A DNA stretch of 64,000 nt. Source: Paraburkholderia sp. BL25I1N1 (GTDB lineage Bacteria > Pseudomonadota > Gammaproteobacteria > Burkholderiales > Burkholderiaceae). Below, piece after piece: positions 35,459-43,641 of this stretch. The notes under the pieces are model-generated. The model searched no databases and was not told the origin of the DNA. It saw only the letters and a list, made by a program, of their open reading frames with translations. A program made the position numbers and the translations under genes. Within the stretch, counting starts at the first letter, position 1. Each line of letters begins with the position of its first letter. The stretch spans positions 186,001 through 250,000 of the forward strand of contig NZ_PVZB01000010.1 in the NCBI RefSeq assembly GCF_003002025.1. The letters run 5' to 3'.

Positions 35459-36588
35459 CCGTAACCCGCGCCATTGGCGACCGCAGCCGACTTCTGCCCT
35501 TTCCAGCCGTTCCAGCCGCGCGCGATCATCAGCACGGCGCCGATAGCCACGAGATCGCCGCCCAGACCGATCAGCACGCCGCGAAAGCCATGAAACATAT
35601 GCGGCGTCGCCGTATCGACGATCAGCGAAACGAGTGTGCCCGCAACGAAACACACGAGCCCCGTGCGGCCGACGGTCACCACGGCAGGCAGCCGCCGCGC
35701 GAGCCACGCGATGCTGCCCAGACGCACGAGCTGTGCGGCGAGCCAGGCAATGACGATGAAGTTGATCACGCGGTCAGGAGACAGATTCTGTTTAAACGCG
35801 CCGGGCAAAGGTTGCGTCAGCACGAAGAGTTTGACAACAGCGAACGCCAGCACCGCGACCACCGCGACTCGCGTGAACCAGCGCGCGGTGCGGGTTGCGT
35901 GAAAGCGCTCGCTGATGGGCTGCACCCGGCAGAGAATCCCGAGCACGAACATCAGTTGCCATGCAAACGGATTAAAAGCCCAGTCGGCCACATCGTCAAT
36001 GCTGAATAATGCGGCCAACGGCCGGGCCAGCGCCCAGATCAGCAAGCTCAGGCTCACCGCCATGAGCGGCGAACGCCGCGCCAGCGGCACCGCGAACGGC
36101 ACGCTGAGCGCGAAGACCACGTACATGGGCAATACACTCGACAGATAAGGCTGGCGCCGCAGCAGCATGATATCGAAAGCGTCGCGCAGCGGCTGAACCG
36201 CAAAAGGCGGCCAGCCGGTGAGGTCCACCATGGGACGGTTCAGATTCAGCGTTGCGAGAACGGCGCCGGACAGCAGCGTCAAGACCGCCGTCAACAGATA
36301 GGCACGGTAGATTTCCCAGCAGCGCCGCATGAAGCGCATCTTCGCCGCGTTCTCGCCGCGGCCCGCGAGCACCGCCGTGTACGCCGCCGCCGAAGCATAG
36401 CCGCCGAGAAACACGAACACTTCCGCCGAATCGCACAACGCGTAGGCATGCAGCATCAGATGCGACAGCGCGCTGCCGGGAATGTGGTCCAGCACGATGA
36501 CGATCAGTACGACGCCGCGAAAGAAGTCCACTTCGATCGAGCGCCCTCCAGGAGGACTTCCACCGGGGCGGCCGCGACGGGTTTCCAT
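35455..36588 (-). CDS. OpgC-family integral membrane protein
   Basis: 377 residues, ten or so membrane segments. The start RSIEVDFFRGVVLIVIVLDHIPGSALSHL, followed by CDSAEVFVFLGGYASAAAY, is the OpgC/acyltransferase-like signature (R.DFFRG..L..I..DH; A..FVFLSG). OpgC adds succinyl groups to osmoregulated periplasmic glucans. No opgG/H is near, and Burkholderiales carry several OpgC-like paralogues, so the acceptor may be different. It is translationally coupled to the tannase-family gene downstream by an ATGA overlap, which links membrane acyl transfer with periplasmic ester hydrolysis. Confidence 0.85.
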   Translation of the reverse strand: METRRGRPGGSPPGGRSIEVDFFRGVVLIVIVLDHIPGSALSHLMLHAYALCDSAEVFVFLGGYASAAAYTAVLAGRGENAAKMRFMRRCWEIYRAYLLTAVLTLLSGAVLATLNLNRPMVDLTGWPPFAVQPLRDAFDIMLLRRQPYLSSVLPMYVVFALSVPFAVPLARRSPLMAVSLSLLIWALARPLAALFSIDDVADWAFNPFAWQLMFVLGILCRVQPISERFHATRTARWFTRVAVVAVLAFAVVKLFVLTQPLPGAFKQNLSPDRVINFIVIAWLAAQLVRLGSIAWLARRLPAVVTVGRTGLVCFVAGTLVSLIVDTATPHMFHGFRGVLIGLGGDLVAIGAVLMIARGWNGWKGQKSAAVANGAGYG

Positions 36589-37140
36589 TCAGGTACTCGC
36601 AGGAGAGACGCACGCATGCCGCGCGTCGTTTTTCGTAGAAACATCATGACAATAAAACGTTCCCAGCGAGGCTGCGCAGATCAGCGCCGCGCGCTGACAA
36701 CCCGCCTCTAATTTCGGATGATGTGGCGGTGATTTGAAATTCGGTTGTCGGCATGCGGTAATACTGAGTCATCGCGTCTTCAATTCGCGGCAAGATTTGC
36801 GGCTTTAATTTGGCGTCGCGCGGGGGATCGGTAATCGGCGCGGAAAATAAATCGCTGGATGCGATGCGCGATTTTTTTCGCTTTTTTTCATCGTAGGATG
36901 GTTTCATGCACGCCCGTCGGACCTCGCGCGATTCGCGCGACGCCACCGTTCGACGGCGGCCACTCATGTGGACCGGACACGCGAGCCGGCCGATCCGCGA
37001 TCGGCCGGCTCGCCGAGCGTCATTGCGACGCCTTCCACTCGCCACGGCCGACCCGAGTGTCACCGATGCGCGCCGGTCCTTCCACTACCGCCCAGAACGG
37101 CTGCGCCGCGCGCGCCGCCTTCGCACTGGAAGACGACCAC
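36589..37140. other. Divergent intergenic region between OpgC-like and acyltransferase-3 genes
   Basis: About 550 bases. No frame is convincing. A stretch around 36830-36900 is richer in A+T (runs such as GATTTTTTTCGCTTTTTTTC), and probably contains promoters. The plus-strand frame that is open from 36859 continues into the acyltransferase but has no homology before MNNRIAGFDG. Confidence 0.4.
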
Positions 37141-38298
37141 ATGAACAACAGAATTGCCGGCTTCGACGGATTGCGTGCGATCGCAGTCCTGATGGTATTT
37201 TTTCAGCACCGCCTGTTCGGCGACATCGGCGAGATTGGCCATCTCGGCGTATGGATCTTTTTTGCGCTGAGCGGATTTCTGATCATCGGCATTCTTGCTG
37301 CGCAACGCGCACGCATTGAAAGCGGCGCGAGCCGATTCGGCACCGAATTGAAGCGCTTTCTGTTTCGCCGGACCCTGCGCATTTTTCCGATCTACTACCT
37401 GATGCTGGTGGTGATGTGCGTGCTGATGGCATTCGGCATGGCAAGTCCCGAACGGGCGAGCGGCATGCCGTTTCATTTCGCCTATCTGTCGAATATCTGG
37501 ATCGGCTCCGTGCTGCACTATTGGCCGGGGCGCTACTCGCATTTGTGGAGCCTCGCAATCGAAGAGCAGTTTTATCTCGTGTTCGCACCGCTCCTGCTGC
37601 TGCTTGCCACGCGTCGGCATCGCGCGGTGTGTGTTGCGATCGTCGTGGCCGGGCTCGGTTCGCTGCTCGCCATGCGCGCGGCGCATTGGCAGGAAATCAC
37701 CATTTACACGCATCCGCTGACGAACTTCTGGTTGCTGGCGTTGGGTGGCATTGGCGGCTTGATGATCGCGGGGCGAGCGAGCCGCTTGCGAGGCTGGCTC
37801 GGGCACGGTGTGACACTCTTCGCGCTGAGTCTCGCGCTGGTGGGCTTCTGCGCGACCGAGCCGAGATGGAGCGAGGTGGACAGTCCACTGCTGTTCACCC
37901 TGGTCAGTGCTTCGTACGGTTTGTGCATCGCGGCGCTGGTGTGCTCGATTGCCTGCTGCCGCAACGCCTTCGTGATCGGCCTGCTTGAAACGGGCTGGCT
38001 GGTGAGCTTCGGGCGAATCAGCTATGGCTTTTACCTCTATCACAATCTGATCCCGGACCTGACGCGCAACCATCACGCCGCGGCGCTCTTTGGCGGCACG
38101 GTGCCCGTGTGGGCGCACGTGGTGGGCATCGCCGGGTCGTTTGTGATTTCGCTTGCGATGGCGATGCTGTCATGGCGGCTGATCGAAGAGCCGATCCTTC
38201 GTTTGAAGACGCGGCCTGCGTCGGCGACGTCGCCTTCGCGTCGTGAGCGGACAGAGCATTCGTCGAGGAATGACAGCACCGCATCCGACGCAGCCTGA
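37141..38298 (+). CDS. Acyltransferase 3 family membrane protein (OafA/YrhL-like)
   Basis: 385 residues from ATG 37141. The start MNNRIAGFDGLRAIAVLMVFFQH with its catalytic-type His, then HLGVWIFFALSGFLIIGIL and FLFRRTLRIFPIYYLMLV, is the full acyltransferase-3 signature; HLWSLAIEEQFYLVFAPLLL is the third conserved block. Ten membrane segments can be seen. Members O-acetylate surface polysaccharides or antibiotics. It lies 550 bases from the OpgC-like gene in divergent orientation and next to a small acidic protein gene; the sugar acceptor is unknown. Confidence 0.92.
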   Translation: MNNRIAGFDGLRAIAVLMVFFQHRLFGDIGEIGHLGVWIFFALSGFLIIGILAAQRARIESGASRFGTELKRFLFRRTLRIFPIYYLMLVVMCVLMAFGMASPERASGMPFHFAYLSNIWIGSVLHYWPGRYSHLWSLAIEEQFYLVFAPLLLLLATRRHRAVCVAIVVAGLGSLLAMRAAHWQEITIYTHPLTNFWLLALGGIGGLMIAGRASRLRGWLGHGVTLFALSLALVGFCATEPRWSEVDSPLLFTLVSASYGLCIAALVCSIACCRNAFVIGLLETGWLVSFGRISYGFYLYHNLIPDLTRNHHAAALFGGTVPVWAHVVGIAGSFVISLAMAMLSWRLIEEPILRLKTRPASATSPSRRERTEHSSRNDSTASDAA

Positions 38299-38433
38299 TC
38301 CAGGCGCGACCGGCGCTCACTTGCAAGCGGCGCAGTTGGGGGCACCGTTAGCGCGCGTTCAAAATGGGCCGTGGTACGCGCATTGCTGCACAACGGTGTA
38401 CCCCAATCAACCGGAGAGCCCGTCGTGGCAACC

Positions 38434-38682
38434 ATGGCCAATTCCCCGAACGAGCAAGCACACGAGCCCGCGCGCCAGCCCGAGGAAGATCCCGGCAGGC
38501 CGCCCACCGAGGTTTCCAAGCCAATCGGCGACGCAATCCCCACACCGGTCGAACCGGGTCTCGATCAGCCGCTGCCGAAAAAAGGCGAGACGCCGCCCGC
38601 TGATGAAGCCGATGGCGAGGCACTCGGCGACACCGACACGCCTCCGGGCGTGCCGGAGCCCGGACCATCGGATTTCGCGTAG
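38434..38682 (+). CDS. Small Pro/Glu/Asp-rich hypothetical protein
   Basis: 82 residues from ATG 38434 (MANSPNEQAHEPARQPEEDP). The sequence is rich in Pro, Glu, Asp and Gly with almost no hydrophobic residues, so it should be intrinsically disordered and acidic. No family is recognised. In this GC-rich DNA, competing frames are open, but the abundance of GAA/GAG/GAC and absence of Cys and Trp speaks for this one. No ribosome site stands out; treat as a likely but unproven gene. Confidence 0.5.
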   Translation: MANSPNEQAHEPARQPEEDPGRPPTEVSKPIGDAIPTPVEPGLDQPLPKKGETPPADEADGEALGDTDTPPGVPEPGPSDFA

Positions 38683-38701
38683 TCGTAGTTAGTGCCAGCG
38701 A

Positions 38702-38758
38702 ATAAAAAAGCGGCGCCCTTAACTGGCGCCGCCCATTGATTGCTTCGAGGCAATCAAT
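38702..38758 (-). terminator. Terminator plus second hairpin after the FtsH-like gene
   Basis: On the minus strand, the FtsH-like gene is followed first by a perfect 9-base-pair hairpin (38735-38743 with 38750-38758, TTCGAG-type loop) and then by an 8-base-pair stem (GCGGCGCC, 38710-38717 with 38725-38732) that runs into TTTTTTATT. The second is a standard Rho-independent terminator. Confidence 0.9.
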
Positions 38759-38769
38759 CGATCATTCGT

Positions 38770-40674
38770 TCAAGCCGCTTCCGGCTCGTGAACGATCTTC
38801 AGTGCGCTCTTGTGTTCCCTGATCAGCCGATACACGGTTTCTCCGGGCACGGTCTCCTGCTCGAGCAATTCGTCCGCAATCGCGCGCAGCACCGGCTCGT
38901 ACGCATGCAGCAAGCCGTAACACAGTTGGTTCAATTCCTTGAGCAGCACATTCGCGTGCTCGATAGCGCTCTTCATTTGCAGACCCGCGTACTGCGAGGG
39001 CAGCGCCGCCAGGCTGAACAGATCGCCGTCGCTGTTGAAACCGAATTTCGACACCATGTCGAGGCTGATGCGCGACGCTTCCTGCAAATCTGAAGCGGCG
39101 CCGCTCGATGCTTCGGAGAACGTCAGAATTTCCGCGTTGCGGCCGCCGAGCAACACCTGGATTTCGTTGCGGATCTCAGTCTCGCGATACAGGTGTTTGT
39201 CTTGCGCTTTTGTGATCAGCGCGACGCCGAGCGCACCGCCACGTGGCAAAATCGTGACCTCTTCCAGCACGCCAGTGCCCAGCAGCGCGGCGACGAGGCC
39301 ATGCCCCGCTTCGTGCACGGCGATACGGGTGCGTTCGTCTTCGCTCAGCGCGCGCTCGGCGCCGCTCACGTCGCCGATCCGCGCGATCTTGATCGCTTCC
39401 ATGAAATGCTTCGAGGTGATTTCGGTGTCGCCCGCCTTACGCGCGACGAGCCCCGCCTGATTCACCACCATCGCGACCGTTGCCGGCGACAAACCGGTGG
39501 TGAGGCGCGCCAGTTGATCGTAATCGATGCCGGCGGCTTTCGACTTCAGCTTCTCCGCGTAGAAACGGAAAATCTTCGCGCGGTCTTCGCGATCGGGCAA
39601 ACGGACCTGCACGGTGCGATCGAAGCGGCCCGGCCGGCGCAATGCCTCATCGAGATTGTCGGGGTGATTGGTCGCCGCGACGATGATCACGCCTTCGTTC
39701 GAAGCGAAGCCATCCATTTCCGCCAGCAGTTGATTGATGATGCGGTTGCTCTCGGCTTCGACCGGACCGCTGCCGGTATCCGTGCGCTTGGCGAGCCCGT
39801 CGGCTTCGTCGATGAAGATCACCGTGGGCGCATTCTTGCGCGCCAGTTCGAACAGATGCTTGACCTTCTGGATGCCGACGCCGTAGTACTTCGCGCTGAA
39901 ATAGCTGCCCGTGATCGAGATGAAGTTCGCGCCGCACTCGCCGGCCAGCGCCTGCGCAAGCCGCGTCTTGCCGACGCCGGGGCCGCCCACCATCAGAATG
40001 CCGCACGGTGCGCGCACGCCCATCGACGTGAACTGCTTCGGGTCGGAGAGATAGCCGCGAATGTCCGCGAGCGCCGCCTTCGCTTCGCCCGCGCCGATCA
40101 CGTCGTCGAAACGCAGTGCGGGCGCCCTCGCGAGCAGCGTCGCGCCGCCGCGCATTTCGCGGCGCATGAACCACACCATGCCGCCGACCAGCAGTAACGG
40201 CAGCAGCACGCTGATGGCGTCGCGCACCTGATCGAATGCCTGCACCCAGCGCGCGCCGCCGGTTTGAATATCCGCATCGGGAAGCCAGACGAGTTGATAG
40301 GCGGCGGCTTCGTCAGCCTTCGGCTCGCCGAGTAGCAGCGCGTGCGAGAACGTCGCGTTGTGGTCGGTGACGAAGTATTTCGTGCCGTCGCGCTTCGAGA
40401 TCAGAATCGCGTTGGGACTCACGCCGATCGCGGCAACCTTGGCGTCGTGAATATCGCGCAGCATTTGCGAGGCGTCTTTCTCTTCATGCGTCCATGCCGA
40501 GGAATCGTGGCGCATCTGGCTCGCGACGCCGGTCAACGCAGGCGCGACCTGTGCCGCTCGCTGCTGGTAATGCCACACGCCGAAGGCGAGCAGCACTGCG
40601 ATAAGCGCCGCCGCCACCGAGATGGCGATCTTGCGCGTGCGTCTTTTACCAAGCGAATTGTTTCGCGGCTTCAT
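38770..40674 (-). CDS. FtsH-like AAA+ zinc metalloprotease, divergent paralogue
   Basis: 634 residues. Two membrane segments (about 13-33 and 153-170) flank a 120-residue periplasmic domain. The AAA+ domain has Walker A GGPGVGKT (230-237; FtsH has GPPGTGKT), Walker B VIFIDEAD (285-292), and a second region of homology RRPGRFDRTVQVRLPDREDR. The protease domain has HEAGH at 454-458 and the distal zinc Asp in SSGAASDLQEAS. The pore loop reads YYGVG instead of FVGVG. It is shorter and more divergent than housekeeping FtsH, so it is an accessory membrane protease. It has its own terminator and no close partners; substrate unknown. Confidence 0.88.
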   Translation of the reverse strand: MKPRNNSLGKRRTRKIAISVAAALIAVLLAFGVWHYQQRAAQVAPALTGVASQMRHDSSAWTHEEKDASQMLRDIHDAKVAAIGVSPNAILISKRDGTKYFVTDHNATFSHALLLGEPKADEAAAYQLVWLPDADIQTGGARWVQAFDQVRDAISVLLPLLLVGGMVWFMRREMRGGATLLARAPALRFDDVIGAGEAKAALADIRGYLSDPKQFTSMGVRAPCGILMVGGPGVGKTRLAQALAGECGANFISITGSYFSAKYYGVGIQKVKHLFELARKNAPTVIFIDEADGLAKRTDTGSGPVEAESNRIINQLLAEMDGFASNEGVIIVAATNHPDNLDEALRRPGRFDRTVQVRLPDREDRAKIFRFYAEKLKSKAAGIDYDQLARLTTGLSPATVAMVVNQAGLVARKAGDTEITSKHFMEAIKIARIGDVSGAERALSEDERTRIAVHEAGHGLVAALLGTGVLEEVTILPRGGALGVALITKAQDKHLYRETEIRNEIQVLLGGRNAEILTFSEASSGAASDLQEASRISLDMVSKFGFNSDGDLFSLAALPSQYAGLQMKSAIEHANVLLKELNQLCYGLLHAYEPVLRAIADELLEQETVPGETVYRLIREHKSALKIVHEPEAA

Positions 40675-41207
40675 GAGTCACTTCCAAAAACGGGCTCAAA
40701 GCGAGCCCCGATACTTGTCAAAGTTCAGATGGGCAGAGGTTGGCGGAGGGGAATCGACTGATGCGACACCATGCATAACCGGAAGACAGGACAGCCAACC
40801 ATGCGTCCCTTTTTAACGACGTGCCCACGGCCAGTATGCCGTGTCGCCGCTTCTTCCAAATCGCAGAAAAGGCCTAGTTCTACCGTCTATCCGGCGTTTT
40901 CGAGCCGCCGGATTTTGGGGAGCGAGCACTGTGTGCAGCGCGCCATGAGACTGCTCCGGCGCACAGTTTATCAGCGCTAAATTCATTGCGTATTCCGCAT
41001 ATCTACTATTAACCGCTCCCTATTTAAAAGCGGTCAGAATTACTGAATATAGTCTTGTCCATGCTCGCTTATCCTCCGACGAAAAATGCCCGCTGCCGCC
41101 GCGTTCATCTGCATCTACTCTAAGAAGACCGCCGTGGATGCAGGTTCGCCGCAGCGAGCTGCACAATCCTGTGCATCACCGCGACGCCACACGATGGGAG
41201 GACTGCC
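40675..41207. other. Divergent intergenic region upstream of the FtsH-like and nitronate monooxygenase genes
   Basis: About 530 bases, no supported gene. Between 40980 and 41060 the sequence is AT-rich and contains an inverted repeat ACCGCT (41012-41017) / AGCGGT (41029-41034) spaced by 11 bases, a possible operator. The ribosome site of the plus-strand gene, GGGAGGA, is at about 41195. Confidence 0.45.
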
Positions 41208-42233
41208 ATGCACGACAACACGCCGGTATTCGACACAGCGCTGACCCGTTTGCTCGGTTGTCGGCATCCCGTCATTTCGGCCGGTATGGGCGGCCCGGCG
41301 CGCGCGGAGTTAGCGGTGGCCGTTTCTGAAGCCGGCGGCTTCGGTCTGCTCGGCATGGTTGGAGAAGCGCCGGAAGTGATCGAGTGCGAAATCGCCGCCG
41401 TGCGAGCGACGACGAACCGGCCGTTCGGCGTCAACCTCATTCCTTTCCGGACGGAGCCCGCGCTGCTCGATGCGCAACTCGACGTGTGCCGGGCGGCGCA
41501 GGTGCCGGCCATGTGCTTCTTCTGGGACGTCATGCCTGACGTGGTGAAACGGGCTAAAGATGCCGGCGCGCTCGTCCTCTGGCAGGTCGGCTCGCTCGAC
41601 GAAGCGCTCGCCGCGCAGCAGGCCGGCGTGGACGCAATCATCGCGCAAGGCGTGGAAGCCGGCGGCCACGTGCGCGGGCGCATCGGAATCACGGCGCTGC
41701 TGCCGGAACTTACGCAGCGTTTGCGCGTGCCGGTGGTGGCCTCCGGCGGCTTCGCGACCGGTGGCGGCCTGGTTGCCGCGCTCGCGCTCGGCGCGGTGGG
41801 CATTCACTGCGGCACGCTATTCGTCGCCACGCATGAATCTTTCGCGCACGACTATCACAAGCAACGGATCGTCGATGCTCGCGCGGGCGACACCGTGCAT
41901 ACCGACATCTACGCGATCAACTGGCCGCCCGGCTCGCCGGTGCGCGTGCTGGCCAACAGCGTGACGCGCGAGGCCGGCGATCATCTGTTCGGCAATCAAC
42001 CGCACGTGTTGCCGCGCGAAGAAATCGCACACGACGACCAAGGGCCGATCTACAAATTCAGCACGATCTCCCCGCTGCGCGACACGGTGGGCGATCTGGA
42101 AAAAATGGCCTTGTTCGCGGGGGAATCGTCGGCGCTGGTCGAGCGGTGCGCGTCGGCGGCGGAAGTTATCGACCGGCTCATGAACGAGGCGGCGGAAGCA
42201 GCGGCGCGGGTCCGCGCCGCAGGTGTGCATTGA
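41208..42233 (+). CDS. Nitronate monooxygenase (2-nitropropane dioxygenase family)
   Basis: 341 residues from ATG 41208, preceded by GGGAGGA. It is an FMN TIM-barrel protein: GCRHPVISAGMGGPARAELAVAVSEAGGFGLLG at the start, the catalytic-His segment AQGVEAGGHVRGRIG at about residues 147-161, and the phosphate-binding VVASGGFATGGGLVAALALGAVGI. Family members oxidise nitronates such as propionate-3-nitronate, a plant and fungal toxin, or act as enoyl reductases. It has no operon partner; a hairpin follows at 42251. Confidence 0.9.
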   Translation: MHDNTPVFDTALTRLLGCRHPVISAGMGGPARAELAVAVSEAGGFGLLGMVGEAPEVIECEIAAVRATTNRPFGVNLIPFRTEPALLDAQLDVCRAAQVPAMCFFWDVMPDVVKRAKDAGALVLWQVGSLDEALAAQQAGVDAIIAQGVEAGGHVRGRIGITALLPELTQRLRVPVVASGGFATGGGLVAALALGAVGIHCGTLFVATHESFAHDYHKQRIVDARAGDTVHTDIYAINWPPGSPVRVLANSVTREAGDHLFGNQPHVLPREEIAHDDQGPIYKFSTISPLRDTVGDLEKMALFAGESSALVERCASAAEVIDRLMNEAAEAAARVRAAGVH

Positions 42234-42250
42234 CAGTCACGTGCTGGGGA

Positions 42251-42283
42251 GATGCGACGGGCCTCTTCGGGCCCGTTCGCATC
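42251..42283 (+). terminator. Hairpin downstream of the nitronate monooxygenase gene
   Basis: GATGCGACGGGCC (42251-42263) pairs with GGCCCGTTCGCATC (42270-42283) with one bulged base and a short loop. It lies 17 bases after the stop. There is no long T-run, so termination may be partly Rho-dependent. Confidence 0.6.
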
Positions 42284-42313
42284 GTCGCCACTTGCTCTCT
42301 CAGATTCTGCTGT

Positions 42314-42343
42314 TTTTATTAGCTTTTATTAGCTTTTGTTAGC
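42314..42343. repeat. Three tandem 10-base repeats
   Basis: TTTTATTAGC occurs at 42314-42323 and 42324-42333, then TTTTGTTAGC at 42334-42343. The period is one turn of the helix, and the tract lies about 255 bases upstream of the AraC gene. It is short and AT-rich in a GC-rich region and might bind a protein. The rest of the 42234-42596 gap shows no gene. Confidence 0.6.
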
Positions 42344-42596
42344 GATGCCGGCCTGCATCGATCTGGTTCTCCTCGGCTCGGCGCATATCTGTGCGCAGTT
42401 TCGATTCCCATTCGGGCGGCGGCCGACTCCCTGCCACGCCCCCAGCGAAAACGATCTGCATCTAATCACGCAACATTAATGCAGGTTTTTTGTTAGGCTT
42501 GACCGTCCGTCTCACATTCGGACGGTGGCGCGTGAAATACCCGTACGCGCGCCGCGACCCCGCCGAAACACATTTCCCGCTTGCAGCAACCGATTA

Positions 42597-43637
42597 ATGA
42601 ACCAGCGTACTCCGCCGCACCATGCGGCCGCGGCCGCCGCGGCCAATTCGCGCTCCGCCACGTCGACGAGCCGTTTCAGCACGCATGGACTGGCGCCCGA
42701 CGAACAATTCCTCGCCTGGCGCCGTCGCGTGGGGCATGTGGTCGACGCGCCGCCATCGAAAGCGCAGATTGCCGGGGGATTTCGCGGCGAAATCGATTTA
42801 TACGCGGTCGGCGGCATGGTTTTTACCGACTGCCGCACCGATTCCATGCTGCTGGAGCGCTCGGTAGCCCGCGTATCCACCGATTCGCGGCGCGACTACG
42901 TGTTTCAGCTCTTCGTGGAAGGGGAAATCGGCCACGTCACCGGCATGCACAAAAAGCGCAGCGCGCCGGACTCGGTGGCAGGCATTGTCGCGTTCGATCT
43001 GAACCAGCCGTTTCGCGCCGAACGCCCGGACTGCCGCCTTCTCAGCCTGTTCGTACCGGCCGCGGTGGTGGACGAGGCATTGCGCGACGGCCCGGCGATT
43101 CATGGCCGCATCGTCCCGCAAGGCTCGCCGTTGACCGGCGTCGTGCTGGATCACATGACGGCGCTCGCCCGCGACATTGCGCGGCTCGATCCGGCCAGTG
43201 CCATCCATGCGTTGCAGGCGGGCACGCAATTGCTGATGGCCACGTTTCGCAAGGAAGCGCGCCTGAGCGGCGCCGGCCGCGCCGCGCTGCAGGCCGCGGT
43301 GATGGGCCGGATACGCCGCTATATCGAGGCCAATCTGCACCAGGGCGACCTCACGCCGACCAGCGTGGTTCAGGCGCTGCATCTTAAACGCGCGACGATC
43401 TATCGCTGGTTCGAGCACGAAGGCGGTCTCGGCGCCTACATCCGCAATCGACGTCTGCGCGAGGCCGCGGACGAACTAGTCCGTTATCCGCATCTGCAGG
43501 TCGCGGAAATTGCTTTTGGACTCGGCTTTCAGAGCGCGTCGGATTTCACCCGCGCGTTTCGCCGCGCATTCGGGATGAGCCCGCAGGACATGCGCGCCCA
43601 TGCCTTCGTCCTGCAGCAGTCGCGCGGCGCGACCTAG
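42597..43637 (+). CDS. AraC-family transcriptional regulator
   Basis: 346 residues from ATG 42597 (the frame is open upstream to 42525). The N-terminal part matches the AraC-binding-like domain of the FeaR/NphR type: DEQFLAWRRRVGHVVDAPP, DYVFQLFVEG, and VAFDLNQPFRAERPDC. The C-terminus has two helix-turn-helix units: LTPTSVVQALHLKRATIYRWFEHEGGLGAYIRNRRLREAADEL and VAEIAFGLGFQSASDFTRAFRRAFGMSPQDMR. It converges with the MFS transporter at 43642-44985 with only a few bases between the stop codons. Likely regulates a catabolic gene nearby. Confidence 0.88.
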   Translation: MNQRTPPHHAAAAAAANSRSATSTSRFSTHGLAPDEQFLAWRRRVGHVVDAPPSKAQIAGGFRGEIDLYAVGGMVFTDCRTDSMLLERSVARVSTDSRRDYVFQLFVEGEIGHVTGMHKKRSAPDSVAGIVAFDLNQPFRAERPDCRLLSLFVPAAVVDEALRDGPAIHGRIVPQGSPLTGVVLDHMTALARDIARLDPASAIHALQAGTQLLMATFRKEARLSGAGRAALQAAVMGRIRRYIEANLHQGDLTPTSVVQALHLKRATIYRWFEHEGGLGAYIRNRRLREAADELVRYPHLQVAEIAFGLGFQSASDFTRAFRRAFGMSPQDMRAHAFVLQQSRGAT

Positions 43638-43641
43638 CGCG

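Noticed and set aside
38371..38433. Upstream extension of the small acidic protein gene
   Set aside because: The added residues differ in composition, and the downstream Met gives a product of even composition; a start at 38434 is preferred although neither has a good ribosome site.
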